A DNA stretch of 64,000 bases from the NCBI RefSeq assembly GCF_020217485.1, contig NZ_JAEKMI010000016.1:1-64000 (forward strand), read 5' to 3'. Below, piece by piece: positions 1-8,324 of this stretch. Source of the DNA: Mycobacterium sp. WUMAC-067 (GTDB lineage Bacteria > Actinomycetota > Actinomycetes > Mycobacteriales > Mycobacteriaceae). Below the pieces are notes generated by a model. It ran no database searches. It had not been told where the DNA came from and saw only the letters and a program-made list of their open reading frames with translations. The position numbers and the translations under genes are program-made. Every line of letters begins with the position of its first letter. Within the stretch, counting starts at the first letter, position 1.

Positions 1-1343
1 TGGTAACGCAGTTTGGCCACGAACCCATCGGGAACGTCGGTGGCTCCCGCGGGGCGGTCATGCCCCGGGATCGGCTGCAGCGGGTCGAAATCGAGCATCA
101 GAATCTCCGAGGCCCGGCGCCCGGTCAACGCTTGCAGCAGCCAGATCCGGGCCGCTTGCGGATCGCCGAGACCAGCCACGACCGAGATGGTGGAATCGGG
201 ATGGGTGATGACCACCGGTTTGCCCGCATCGGCGGCCAGCACGTCGAGATAGCACAGCATCCGCTGCAGCTCGGCGGTCGAAAACCAGGTCAGCTCCCGG
301 CCGCCGGTAGGGCGTCGGCTGCGAAACGCCGCACCCCACAACCGGGTATGGGTGTCGGTCAACCGGCTCCAGCGAGGATCTCCGGTCGCTGCCGCGGCTT
401 CCTCGGCATGGTCCACCATGAACGTGTAGAACATCTGAATCTTGGACTGGACGACCGCGATCGTCGCCGCCGACAGCGGACGCTCCGGTTTGGCCCGCGC
501 GGCAGGTGATTTGAGGTATTCGGTGAACTCGGTGAACACCAGCCGCAGCGCCGCCCGGTCGGTGCTGATCACCGGATCATCGATCCCGCGTTCGACCAAG
601 AATGGACCCAGATGGCGGGTGATGCCGCGGGTGCGGCCGATCACCGACGACCAGCGCAGCAGTTCAGCCGTCAAACAGGTGCGCAGCCAGAACCGCACCC
701 CTTCACGCAGCCAGACCGGTTCGATCCCTCCGAGGCGGGCAACCTGGTCATGGCAGGGTTCGTGCTCACGCTGCGGGATGCGGGGATCAGCGTCCAGATC
801 CCAGATGTCATGAGCCCACCATGGCCGGTCGGTGCAGCGGACCGACACGTACAGGTGCAGGTGCTCGATGAAACTGGCCACGTTGCGCCGAAACCCGGCC
901 GAGGGCAGCCGACCGGTGCGGCGCTCGAACTCGCGTACCCCGTGACGCACGATGGCCTCGGCGCTCAGATCAGCGACACTGACCGGGTAACGCCGGTGCC
1001 GTTGGTGGTAGTCGGCGGCGGCGATGCTCAGTGCACCGCTGGTCCATTTCAGCAGCGACGGTTCGATCTTGCGACGTTCTTCGTGTCCACACAGCCACAC
1101 CCACCACGCGAGCTCCTCGCACAACCGTTGCGGCACACCCTGCGGGGTGAAGTCGTGGCCGTCCGGGGTGGGCCGGTAGCGCGGGTTGCGCTGAAAGACC
1201 GTGTTGGCCGGGCCGGTATCCAGGTGATAGACCAGCCTGCGCCACTGCGGCGGCACTTGTTGCCACTGCTGTGTCCACCGATCCCCGGCGGCACCGCGCG
1301 TCGGTGGGGTATGCGCTGGTGCAGGACTGTCATTGCCCGTCAC
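1..1343 (-). CDS. Tyrosine recombinase, Tn554 TnpB-like, cut by the window edge
   Basis: Reading from a GTG at 1343, about 447 codons stay open to the left edge, so the C-terminal part is missing. The start overlaps the end of the upstream recombinase by 14 bases, which implies translational coupling. The N-terminal half has an aromatic-rich segment (ELAWWVWLCGHEERR). Residues near the edge include a phage-integrase-like catalytic start with arginine in the context LTGRRASEILML. Two large tyrosine recombinases in series is the TnpA/TnpB plan of Tn554-type elements, and a third small gene would be expected outside the window. The family call is from layout and motif recognition only. The remaining catalytic residues (HxxR, Tyr) cannot be seen here. 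Confidence 0.75.
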   Translation of the reverse strand, partial: MTGNDSPAPAHTPPTRGAAGDRWTQQWQQVPPQWRRLVYHLDTGPANTVFQRNPRYRPTPDGHDFTPQGVPQRLCEELAWWVWLCGHEERRKIEPSLLKWTSGALSIAAADYHQRHRRYPVSVADLSAEAIVRHGVREFERRTGRLPSAGFRRNVASFIEHLHLYVSVRCTDRPWWAHDIWDLDADPRIPQREHEPCHDQVARLGGIEPVWLREGVRFWLRTCLTAELLRWSSVIGRTRGITRHLGPFLVERGIDDPVISTDRAALRLVFTEFTEYLKSPAARAKPERPLSAATIAVVQSKIQMFYTFMVDHAEEAAAATGDPRWSRLTDTHTRLWGAAFRSRRPTGGRELTWFSTAELQRMLCYLDVLAADAGKPVVITHPDSTISVVAGLGDPQAARIWLLQALTGRRASEILMLDFDPLQPIPGHDRPAGATDVPDGFVAKLRY

Positions 1344-2547
1344 GGTTCACCTTCCACCCAGCGACATAGTTCTTCCATTCGGCCAGCGTGCGCATCTCGG
1401 CGTCGGCGGTCACCCACCCGTAGGTCGACAACGTGGTCTGCACGTCGGCGTGACCGAGACGACGCATCACCACATGCACATCCACCCCAGCCAGCAACAA
1501 CGCGGTGGCGTGGGTGTGGCGCAGCCAGTGCGGCGTCCACTGCTCAGGCAGCACATCGGCGCGACGGGCGGTGATCAGATCGACCTTGTCGTAGATGGTT
1601 TCCGGTCGCAGCGGGGCATAGCGCACGCCTCGCACCAGGTTGACAAACACGAAACACGACGCCAGATCGCCGACCGTGACATCCGCGCCGGCGGCCACCA
1701 ACTGCCACACGTACTCGGTGTAGAGGGCGACCAGATCGTCGCCGATGTAAATCCGTCGCGGGCCAGATTTCGCGCGCACCCCATGCGGATGATCATCACG
1801 GCCCGCCACCATCACCGATGGGGTACCGCCACCGGCAATATCAAAATCACTGTGGCGCAACGACAACGCCTCACCGAGCCGCATCCCGGTTTCGGCCAAC
1901 ACCGCGAAGAACAACCGGTCACGCAGCCCCGCCCCGCCGCCCGACCACTCACCCGAGACCGTCTGGACACTGCACGCATCCAAGATGGCGTTGACCTGCA
2001 CCGGCAGCAGCACCGGTGTTTCGGCGCACTGCAGGCCGCGGAGCCGGTGAATCGGCCCGTCCTGCTCGCGTTTCGGGCCGACCCCGGCCAGAAACGGTGC
2101 ATAGCGGCCCCGCCGGGACGTACGAGCATGACTGGCGTACAACCGCCGGTAGGGGCGCACCAGGTCATGGGCATTGGCGAAATACCGGTACATCGACAAC
2201 ACCGCCGCACTGCGCGGCAGCAGCGAGGATTCGGCCAATCTCTGCTCCGGTTCACCGATCCGGGCCACCCCAGGCAGATCACCGGTGCGCAGATAAGCCA
2301 GGAACTGGCCAAACAGACTGGTGGGGAAGTCATCCCACGCGGTACCGGTACCCTCCAGCACCGTCCACCACGCCGCCAGCCCATAGGCATAGGCGCGCAG
2401 CGTGTTCGGTGAGCCCCCTTGGTTGCGCAGAAACGTCAGGTACTCGCGAGCCGGCGCCACGGGCAGCTTGTCGACGCCGACCACCGTGTAGGTGGGTGGC
2501 CGGTCCGCAAAGCGCACCCGCTGCACCTGTGCCACCGTCAGCCGCAC
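1330..2547 (-). CDS. Tyrosine recombinase/integrase, Tn554 TnpA-like
   Basis: This 405-residue protein has a core-binding SAM-like N-terminal region (about 28-130) and a C-terminal catalytic domain (about 175-395). The catalytic set looks complete: Arg223 in ETGMRLGEAL, a lysine around 260, His340 and Arg343 in HWLRH, His366 in RLGHADVQT and the nucleophile Tyr376. It should cut and rejoin DNA through a 3'-phosphotyrosine intermediate. The start is a GTG only 10 bases after the stop of the XRE-ImmA gene, and its end overlaps the second recombinase. All four genes therefore probably form one transcript. The target site of the element cannot be read from this window. Confidence 0.88.
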   Translation of the reverse strand: MRLTVAQVQRVRFADRPPTYTVVGVDKLPVAPAREYLTFLRNQGGSPNTLRAYAYGLAAWWTVLEGTGTAWDDFPTSLFGQFLAYLRTGDLPGVARIGEPEQRLAESSLLPRSAAVLSMYRYFANAHDLVRPYRRLYASHARTSRRGRYAPFLAGVGPKREQDGPIHRLRGLQCAETPVLLPVQVNAILDACSVQTVSGEWSGGGAGLRDRLFFAVLAETGMRLGEALSLRHSDFDIAGGGTPSVMVAGRDDHPHGVRAKSGPRRIYIGDDLVALYTEYVWQLVAAGADVTVGDLASCFVFVNLVRGVRYAPLRPETIYDKVDLITARRADVLPEQWTPHWLRHTHATALLLAGVDVHVVMRRLGHADVQTTLSTYGWVTADAEMRTLAEWKNYVAGWKVNRDGQ

Positions 2548-2557
2548 CCCACCACAT

Positions 2558-3814
2558 TCACGATGGCCTGCCCTTACGGAAATCGTCCAACCGGATCACC
2601 TGGGAGCCGCCATCGGCCGGTGGGGCCGCGGTGCGTCCATGGCCGACACTGGCCGCGACCGGATTATGCTCGGCCGCCGGCGCCGGCCGCTGCGTGGCCA
2701 AAAACCAATCCAGCACATCAGCGGGATAGATCATCGAATCCCGGGCGCTAAGCATCCGCACCGACGCGCCGCCGTAGCAGCGCTCCACCCACTTACGCAG
2801 CAGCCGGGGCCGCTCCGGGACGCGGTCCTGCCATCCCGGTTCCGTCATACCCCACGTGTGCCCGGTATCCGGGTTGATCCGTGAATGCAGCTGGGTGGTC
2901 AACATTCTCGCCCGATCCGGCGCGATCAGCCCCGAATCCCGCAGATGCATGATCAACGAACCCAACGACAGACCCCACTTGGCTTTGAGCGGACGCAGAT
3001 TCAACAGCGACATCACCCGCGGCAACTCACCGGCGATGACCCCTGCCGGGGCCAACAACTCGGTCGCGAACCGGTTGGCCTCCAACTCGTCGGCGGCACT
3101 GACCGAGCAATAGGCGTGACTGTGCAACACCAAATGACCGAGCTCATGGGCGACCGTGAACCGGGTCCGCTCCCACGAGTCGCTATCCCTCAACACCAAC
3201 AGCGGCCGGTCCCGTAACCGGCCCACCCAACTCGAATACCCCAAATGCCGCTCATCACGAGAACGCCCACCGGTAGCGGCGAATTCGCTTTCCCACTCAC
3301 CGGCGACCCGGCGCCGGACAATCACCGGAGCGCCCAGCCGCTCGGCCTCATACATCAAATCGTCAAGCGGCTCATCGTGTTCCAGTCCCATCGCCTCACG
3401 CAGACGCGCTGCGGCCACCGTGATCGAACTATGTGCCAGCTCATCGGGACTGACCGTCGGAACCTTCACCGGAGGCAGCTTCGACCGGCCATCGAGCTCA
3501 CCGAGAAAATCGCCTGCCAACGACGCGAACGTCGCCAGAAACTCCTGCTCACCCACCGTCATTGACTTCGGCGCCCGAAACAGCAACTCGTTCGCGGTGA
3601 TCCGTGTCCGCGGCTCCGAGCTGAAAAACGCTGCAGGAAACCGGAACAACCCCGCCAGCAACGCAACATCGCCGCCGTCGAGCCGCACCGTCAGCGACTT
3701 CTCAATCTGGGACTGCCGTGACGTACTCCAGCCTGTGGCTTCCACCACCGACCGTGCCGTCATCCGCCTCAACAACCGGGCCTGCCGGACCCGTGCACCA
3801 AAAACCTCAATCAT
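2558..3814 (-). CDS. XRE-family HTH protein with ImmA/IrrE metallopeptidase domain
   Basis: The protein has 418 residues. The first ~60 form a Cro/C1-type helix-turn-helix (VRQARLLRRMTARSVVEATG). A zinc peptidase domain of the ImmA/IrrE (DUF955) type follows, with the metal-binding HELGH at 223-227 and a downstream glutamate in ELEANRFATELL as likely third ligand. Members of this family regulate mobile elements by cleaving repressors, or act as antitoxin-like parts of two-gene modules. Here it lies between an unknown gene and two recombinases in the same direction, so control of the element's excision is the likeliest job. The catalytic residues look intact. The substrate is unknown. Confidence 0.88.
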   Translation of the reverse strand: MIEVFGARVRQARLLRRMTARSVVEATGWSTSRQSQIEKSLTVRLDGGDVALLAGLFRFPAAFFSSEPRTRITANELLFRAPKSMTVGEQEFLATFASLAGDFLGELDGRSKLPPVKVPTVSPDELAHSSITVAAARLREAMGLEHDEPLDDLMYEAERLGAPVIVRRRVAGEWESEFAATGGRSRDERHLGYSSWVGRLRDRPLLVLRDSDSWERTRFTVAHELGHLVLHSHAYCSVSAADELEANRFATELLAPAGVIAGELPRVMSLLNLRPLKAKWGLSLGSLIMHLRDSGLIAPDRARMLTTQLHSRINPDTGHTWGMTEPGWQDRVPERPRLLRKWVERCYGGASVRMLSARDSMIYPADVLDWFLATQRPAPAAEHNPVAASVGHGRTAAPPADGGSQVIRLDDFRKGRPS

Positions 3815-3878
3815 CGTGCGCTCAATTCAACGTCACCGGGTTGGGAAACCCACATGCACCCAACACTGTGCACGATGG

Positions 3879-4592
3879 CTACGACGATTTCGGCGGACCG
3901 TCCTCCTCGTCCTGATCGCTCGCAGCGTCCTCGTCGACCTCGGCGAAGTCGTCGTCGCGGCGCCGTGTCCCGAAAGTCCCCGGTCCCGCGCCCTCCCGAC
4001 GGCTCCCGCCGAGACCAACATTGAATGAGCGGTCCTCCATGATCGGCGGCGGCAACGGTGTCCGACCGTAAAGAACCTCCACATTGTCGAGGAGTAGTCC
4101 CGCCGCGAGGACCGCGCCGCCGAAAAACCCGCGACCGTCCGGCCACCACAACAGGTATTCCCGATACTTCTGCGGCTCGGGAATACCCTCTTCGCCACCG
4201 ATCGGGTGACCCAGCACCTCCTCGATGCTGTACTGCTCCCCACCCGGCACAAACGGCACAGTCTCGATCAGCTGACCAGTCCGCCGATTGCGCGGATGCT
4301 TGCGCACATAAATCCGCGAGCCCTTCCCGTCGAGCAGAAGAACTCCCATCCCGTTGCCCGCCTTGACTTTTAGAGTCGAATCGGGAGTCTCCCGCCGTAA
4401 CCGCGATAGCAGAAACGTTTCCAACACCGAGCACGACACCGTGATCGGTCGCACATTGCTGCCCTGATCGACAAAACGATCTGGGACTTCCGGATGCCGC
4501 GCAGCCAGATTCCCATGCGCCTCGCCCAAAACCTGAGCATGCTGCCGGACGAGTTCCTCCACCAACTGCTGAGGATCGTCGTGTAGTTCCAT
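3879..4592 (-). CDS. Unknown protein paired with the XRE-ImmA gene
   Basis: I do not recognise this protein. From ATG at 4592 it has 237 residues. An in-frame GTG at 4622 would add ten, but then a strong palindrome would lie inside the gene. The middle is rich in glycine and tryptophan (YLLWWPDGRGFFGG), with an earlier segment GVLLLDGKGSRIYVR. The tail, from about residue 195, is acidic and probably disordered. The start is on the edge of the palindrome at 4593-4610, so translation or transcription of the whole four-gene unit could be blocked by a protein bound there. It could be the partner or target of the ImmA-type peptidase. This is inference from position only. Confidence 0.65.
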   Translation of the reverse strand: MELHDDPQQLVEELVRQHAQVLGEAHGNLAARHPEVPDRFVDQGSNVRPITVSCSVLETFLLSRLRRETPDSTLKVKAGNGMGVLLLDGKGSRIYVRKHPRNRRTGQLIETVPFVPGGEQYSIEEVLGHPIGGEEGIPEPQKYREYLLWWPDGRGFFGGAVLAAGLLLDNVEVLYGRTPLPPPIMEDRSFNVGLGGSRREGAGPGTFGTRRRDDDFAEVDEDAASDQDEEDGPPKSS

Positions 4593-4610
4593 GGGGTAAA
4601 CATTTACCCC
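4593..4610. promoter_or_regulatory. Operator-like palindrome at the start of the recombinase unit
   Basis: The sequence GGGGTAAA-CA-TTTACCCC has two perfect 8-base arms around a 2-base centre and directly abuts the ATG at 4592. This is the size and symmetry expected for a dimeric HTH repressor such as the XRE-ImmA protein of the same unit. Binding is inferred. Confidence 0.6.
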
Positions 4611-4721
4611 GGTATCCCACACTCAACCTCGCGCCACGCCGCTGCCGGTCGGCAAAATTTTGGCTGCTCATACCTAATAGGTTACATGTATGCGTGGATA
4701 AAACTGCACTTCAACACACCT

Positions 4722-5042
4722 TTAAGGCGTGTTTTGAGAATTTAACGCCTGATAAGAGCAGATCGCCAGCAGTGCGGGCTTGCTGATGCCACCATTGCCC
4801 ATCTGCGGCCGAATCTCGCCGTAGTGCAGGTCGTACGCGATCGCCACGGTGAAGTGGATCCAGCGGGCCGCCTTGCCAGTCCAGCACGGAACACCTTTGT
4901 GGGCCCCCTCCGGCAGCTCCAAATAGACGAGCTCGCCGTCCAGCCACACATGACCTCGTGGCACGGGTTTACGGGCGGCGCGACGTCGACGCTGCACGGT
5001 AGGTCGCGGCCGGGTGCGGATCACACCGCGGCGACGTTTCAT
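4722..5042 (-). CDS. Small basic protein of unknown function
   Basis: The 106-residue product starts with an arginine-rich stretch (MKRRRGVIRTRPRPTVQRRRRAARK) followed by a compact domain (VWLDGELVYLELPEGAHKG, then WIHFTVAIAYDL). The start at 5042 is chosen because AGGGGA lies just upstream. The frame stays open to 5171, but that extension has no binding site and unlike composition. A GC-poor imperfect inverted repeat overlaps the stop codon and may end transcription. It resembles small accessory proteins of mobile elements. No function can be assigned. Confidence 0.55.
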   Translation of the reverse strand: MKRRRGVIRTRPRPTVQRRRRAARKPVPRGHVWLDGELVYLELPEGAHKGVPCWTGKAARWIHFTVAIAYDLHYGEIRPQMGNGGISKPALLAICSYQALNSQNTP

Positions 5043-5356
5043 GCGGCTGGTCCCCTGATAGGGGCGCCGCAGATGCTCGGCCACACGGGGCGGCCGAGAA
5101 GGATGCTGAGACGGTTGCGCGTCCTCTGGACCTACTCGGAGGTGTGCGATACCGTGAGACCTGTCCAGCAAGACAGTCCCTTCGGGGATAGGTGCGCGAA
5201 TCGCCTACGAGAAGGACCGAGCCGGCAAACTCGGCACTTCGCACTCGCAACGAACGTTTACCCTCGGCCCGCCAGCCGGGGGTGTTCGTCGTTTATGGGG
5301 TGCTTATCGCGCGCTATTCAGATGTACTGGGGCAGCGGGGAATTCACCCGCAGGTC
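5043..5356. other. No gene recognised
   Basis: This 314-base stretch separates two minus-strand genes. Short open frames exist but lack ribosome sites and plausible composition. It probably holds the promoter of the 4722-5042 gene. I see no repeat or RNA gene in it. Confidence 0.4.
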
Positions 5357-5557
5357 CTATGCGCTGATCTGCAACACCTCCTGATTGAGTTCGCGGGCTA
5401 GTTCGGGCATTCCGGCCCACACTGCGAGGACGTCACTCATGTACTGGGACATGGAGCTGACGCCGGCCTCGATGCGCATTTCTTCGAGCTTTCGGTAAAC
5501 GCGGTCGACTGGACGCACTGGAATTTTGTGACGGTCGCCTTTGTGCGGCTGTGGCAT
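5357..5557 (-). CDS. Small putative DNA-binding or antitoxin-like protein
   Basis: From the ATG at 5557, preceded by AAGG at suitable distance, the product has 66 residues. It begins MPQPHKGDRHKIPVRPVDRV and continues into a predicted helix pair (YRKLEEMRIEAGVSSMSQYM). A short basic strand followed by two helices, with a serine-rich turn before the second helix, resembles ribbon-helix-helix proteins of antitoxins and plasmid partition or copy-control repressors. No toxin is adjacent. The assignment is by fold impression only. Confidence 0.5.
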   Translation of the reverse strand: MPQPHKGDRHKIPVRPVDRVYRKLEEMRIEAGVSSMSQYMSDVLAVWAGMPELARELNQEVLQISA

Positions 5558-5684
5558 GAGTGTGACCTTGTCATTGCGAAGTGGATGCCGATTCGAGACA
5601 CGCCGACAACGCGGCGCATTCAGCACGAAAGTCACTACAGATCAACGTGATTCGGTATCGAACGGGATCGACCGTCATCGCGAA

Positions 5685-6113
5685 TCAGAAGCCGGCGACC
5701 ACGGCGTCGAACTCCGGATCCGACCGCGGCCCGCAGTATCGCCAACACACCCACGCATGATTCGCCCGACGCACAAGCGCGTCCTCAAGCTGACTACCGA
5801 TGCCGGGACCTGCCACGCGGGCGACAACACCGGCGGCCTCCAGATCTACCAGGAGCGGATGAATCAGACCGGGTAGCGGTGGCACCGCAACTGTATGGAC
5901 GCCGCCGCCGTGGCATTCGAGGACCGCGCCATAGCGATGCCCAGCGAAGGCCTGCGCCCACGAACAACTCGCGTCGACGAGCCGCACCGTGTGCCACGGG
6001 ATCCCGCACCGGGCAGCCAATTGCATCGTCGACAACGGCCGGCCCGCTTCCCGGAGTTCAGCGGCCAGCTGATCGCGTGTCGCGGTCACGACCGCACCAA
6101 CATTCATGGACAT
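5685..6113 (-). CDS. Unknown protein with possible N-terminal HTH
   Basis: This 142-residue protein opens with a possible winged-helix or HTH segment (TRDQLAAELREAGRPLSTMQLAARCGI). It continues with a domain containing conserved-looking glycine and cysteine positions (VWVCWRYCGP near the end). It stands alone between a short minus-strand gene and the downstream end of a tnpB. No ribosome site decides between ATG 6113 and the next ATG two codons later. The function is unknown, and a local regulator is possible. Confidence 0.5.
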   Translation of the reverse strand: MSMNVGAVVTATRDQLAAELREAGRPLSTMQLAARCGIPWHTVRLVDASCSWAQAFAGHRYGAVLECHGGGVHTVAVPPLPGLIHPLLVDLEAAGVVARVAGPGIGSQLEDALVRRANHAWVCWRYCGPRSDPEFDAVVAGF

Positions 6114-6253
6114 TGTGCGCTACGCATCCCTTCGAATGCTCGTATTTCGTTGGTGTGCAATTACTTTGATATCCGACGACCGTAAGTCGTAAGTCCCACA
6201 TCATGATGCCGTTGAAGCGTCCCGCTGAATGGGTGCGTCAGCCGCGTGATTGC
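6114..6253 (-). ncRNA. Likely right end and omega-RNA region of the first tnpB
   Basis: TnpB proteins of IS200/IS605 and IS607 elements use an RNA made from the 3' end of their gene plus the right end of the element. These 140 bases lie between the tnpB stop and the next gene, so they are where the RNA scaffold end and guide would be. An internal near-repeat (acttacg-acttacgg around 6170-6190) is visible. I cannot place the exact element end, so this is positional inference. Confidence 0.25.
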
Positions 6254-7699
6254 TCATGCGACGTTGTCCGGTTCGGACTTCCCGGGGCGGTACCGGCTGC
6301 CAGCGGTGCTGGTCTTGTGCTGGTTTCCATCGGGCTCGTTTCGTGTCGCCCCGCAACTCGGGGAGGACGTGGCCGTGGTGCTGGCTGCGAGGGCGGCCAG
6401 GTTTGCAGCGGCGTTGCGGTCACGATCGATCCTGATTGAGCATGACTCGCAGTGGTAGATCCGTTGGGAAAGGCTCAGTTTGGCTTTCACTGAGCCGCAG
6501 CTTGAGCATGTTTTGGAGCTGGGGTAGAAGCGGTCGGCGACGACGAGGGTGCCGCCCTTGTCGTTGATCTTGTAGGTGAGTCGGCGCCGGAGTTCGCCCC
6601 ATCCGGCGCCGCTTATGCGGCGGGCGATCCGGTGGTTGGCGAGCATGCCGGTGACGTTGAGATCCTCGATGACGATCGTCTCGAAACGCTCGGCCAGGGC
6701 GGTGGTGAGTTTGTGCAGGCCATCTGTACGGGCGTTGGCGATCTGGGCGTGTAAGCGGTTGATCTGGGTGTGGGTTCGCAGCCAGCGTGATGACGGTGTT
6801 GCGCCGGTTCGTTTGTCGCGGCCGCGGCGGCGTGCGGCCTGGCGTTGAAGCCGGCGCAGCTTCTTCTGTGCCTTTTCCAGATGGTCAGGGTTAGGGACCA
6901 TGCCGTGGTCATCGGAAACACCGGGGACCGCGGCGGAGAGGACCGCTAGGTGGGTGATGCCGAGATCCACACCGACCACCGCCCGTAGATGCCGGCTGTG
7001 GCACTGTGCATTGCTGGCGGGAAGTTCGACACTGAACGCCACGTGCCAGCGACCGCGCTCAAAGCTGATGGTGGCCGAGCGGATCCGCGCGGTACCTGCC
7101 TCGACACGGCGGGCGAGCTTGCGTGTCGACTCGTGGGTCCGGATGGTGCCGATTTTCGGCAGCCGTACATGCCGTCGATCGCGCTCGACGAGGCCGAGCC
7201 CGCCGGCGGTGAATCGGCAGGACGGGCGGGCGCATTTTGTCTTGAATCTGGGAAAGCGTATGGCGCGGCCGCGGCGTTGGCCCGCGCGTGAAGTTGACCA
7301 GTTGGAGAGGGCGGTGGCGAGGTTGGCGATGCCGTTGGCGTAGGCCTCTTTGGAGTTTTCCGACCACCACGGTGCGACGTCGCTCTTGATTTGGTTCCAC
7401 TGGTTGCGCAGTGAGTAGAAGGACCAGTTGAGCGTTGGGGTGAGTTCCTGTTCGGGGATGCCATACGTATGTTCGGCAGTGCGTTGGTCGAGGTTGGCCT
7501 TCACCAGTGCGAGCATGTGGTTGTAGGCGAATCGTGCGGCGCCGCAGTGTGATCGCAGCTGTTGTTCCTGGGCGGGTGTGGGATCGAGAGCGAACCGGTA
7601 GGCCCGCAAGGTCGGTGCGGCGTCGATCGCAACGGCGGCCGGTGTGCTCACGCTCGGTATCTCCGGGTCCAGGTGCTGCGGGCCCGGTGCACGATCCAC
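6254..7699 (-). CDS. tnpB: TnpB RNA-guided nuclease, IS607/IS605 accessory protein
   Basis: The 481-residue protein has all TnpB hallmarks. The N-terminal OrfB-type domain begins at RAYRFALDPT (about 32). The RuvC residues are Asp245 in VGVDLGITH, Glu345 in IVIEDLNVTGM and Asp425 in RIDRDRNAAAN. A zinc ribbon has cysteines 398, 401, 417 and 420. TnpB cuts DNA guided by an RNA from its own 3' end and helps keep the element in place. No tnpA recombinase is adjacent. The start lies 16 bases after the stop of the preceding minus-strand gene, so the element sits at the end of that operon or is a domesticated orphan. The first ~28 residues are atypical and the true start may be later. Confidence 0.93.
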   Translation of the reverse strand: MDRAPGPQHLDPEIPSVSTPAAVAIDAAPTLRAYRFALDPTPAQEQQLRSHCGAARFAYNHMLALVKANLDQRTAEHTYGIPEQELTPTLNWSFYSLRNQWNQIKSDVAPWWSENSKEAYANGIANLATALSNWSTSRAGQRRGRAIRFPRFKTKCARPSCRFTAGGLGLVERDRRHVRLPKIGTIRTHESTRKLARRVEAGTARIRSATISFERGRWHVAFSVELPASNAQCHSRHLRAVVGVDLGITHLAVLSAAVPGVSDDHGMVPNPDHLEKAQKKLRRLQRQAARRRGRDKRTGATPSSRWLRTHTQINRLHAQIANARTDGLHKLTTALAERFETIVIEDLNVTGMLANHRIARRISGAGWGELRRRLTYKINDKGGTLVVADRFYPSSKTCSSCGSVKAKLSLSQRIYHCESCSIRIDRDRNAAANLAALAASTTATSSPSCGATRNEPDGNQHKTSTAGSRYRPGKSEPDNVA

Positions 7700-7715
7700 T
7701 GTCCGAAGCTCGGGG

Positions 7716-8324
7716 TCATGATGCGGCCGGAACCGTGATCGGCTGGCGGGCGGGTGTTCCGGTGAGATTGCGGATCGCGGTGTCGAACAGGCCGACGGCG
7801 CCGGCGTGGTCGGAGTTGTCGTTGTAGTCGGTGAGTGTGGTGTTCGGTGGCAGGGCTTCGCGGAGTGCGCGTTGGAGCCAGGCGAACGGGATGCTCATTT
7901 CGTGGTCTAGCCAGGCTTGCTTGGTGCAGGTGTAGATGTCGTTGCGGCGCGGGTGCCAGTGTTGGTCGGCGATGTCGCGGGCGGCCTGGAGTACCTGGAT
8001 GAGCGGACGCAGTTGGGGTCGCCGGTCGGGTACGGCTGCAACGAGGTGGGGAGCGGGTGCGGGAGCGGCCGCGGCCTTATCAGCGCGGGCGGCCGCCGCG
8101 GCGGCCTTGGCTTCAGCCGCGGTTTTAGCGGAGATGGTACGGGCAGCGTCCAGGCAGGCGACGAGATCCTCGGCAGCACCGGTGACGGTTTGGCGGGGCA
8201 GGACGATCGCGCCGGCCCGGTCGACGTCGACGATCCAGCCGCGGTACCGCACTCGTGTCACGGCACCACTGTTATAGGGGCGCACGTCGACGTCGTTGGT
8301 GTCTGCTGATTGGTGTGTATTCAT
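7716..8324 (-). CDS. Unknown protein with Ala-rich central helix
   Basis: This 202-residue product overlaps the end of the hydrolase gene by four bases and is probably translated with it. Residues 1-65 look like a small beta-rich domain (VTRVRYRGWIVDVDRAGAIV). Residues 66-95 are an Ala/Lys-rich helix or linker. The C-terminal half (PLIQVLQAARDIADQHW, then IPFAWLQRALREALPP) looks like a helical domain. I do not recognise the family. It is the last normal gene before tnpB in this operon. Confidence 0.55.
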   Translation of the reverse strand: MNTHQSADTNDVDVRPYNSGAVTRVRYRGWIVDVDRAGAIVLPRQTVTGAAEDLVACLDAARTISAKTAAEAKAAAAAARADKAAAAPAPAPHLVAAVPDRRPQLRPLIQVLQAARDIADQHWHPRRNDIYTCTKQAWLDHEMSIPFAWLQRALREALPPNTTLTDYNDNSDHAGAVGLFDTAIRNLTGTPARQPITVPAAS

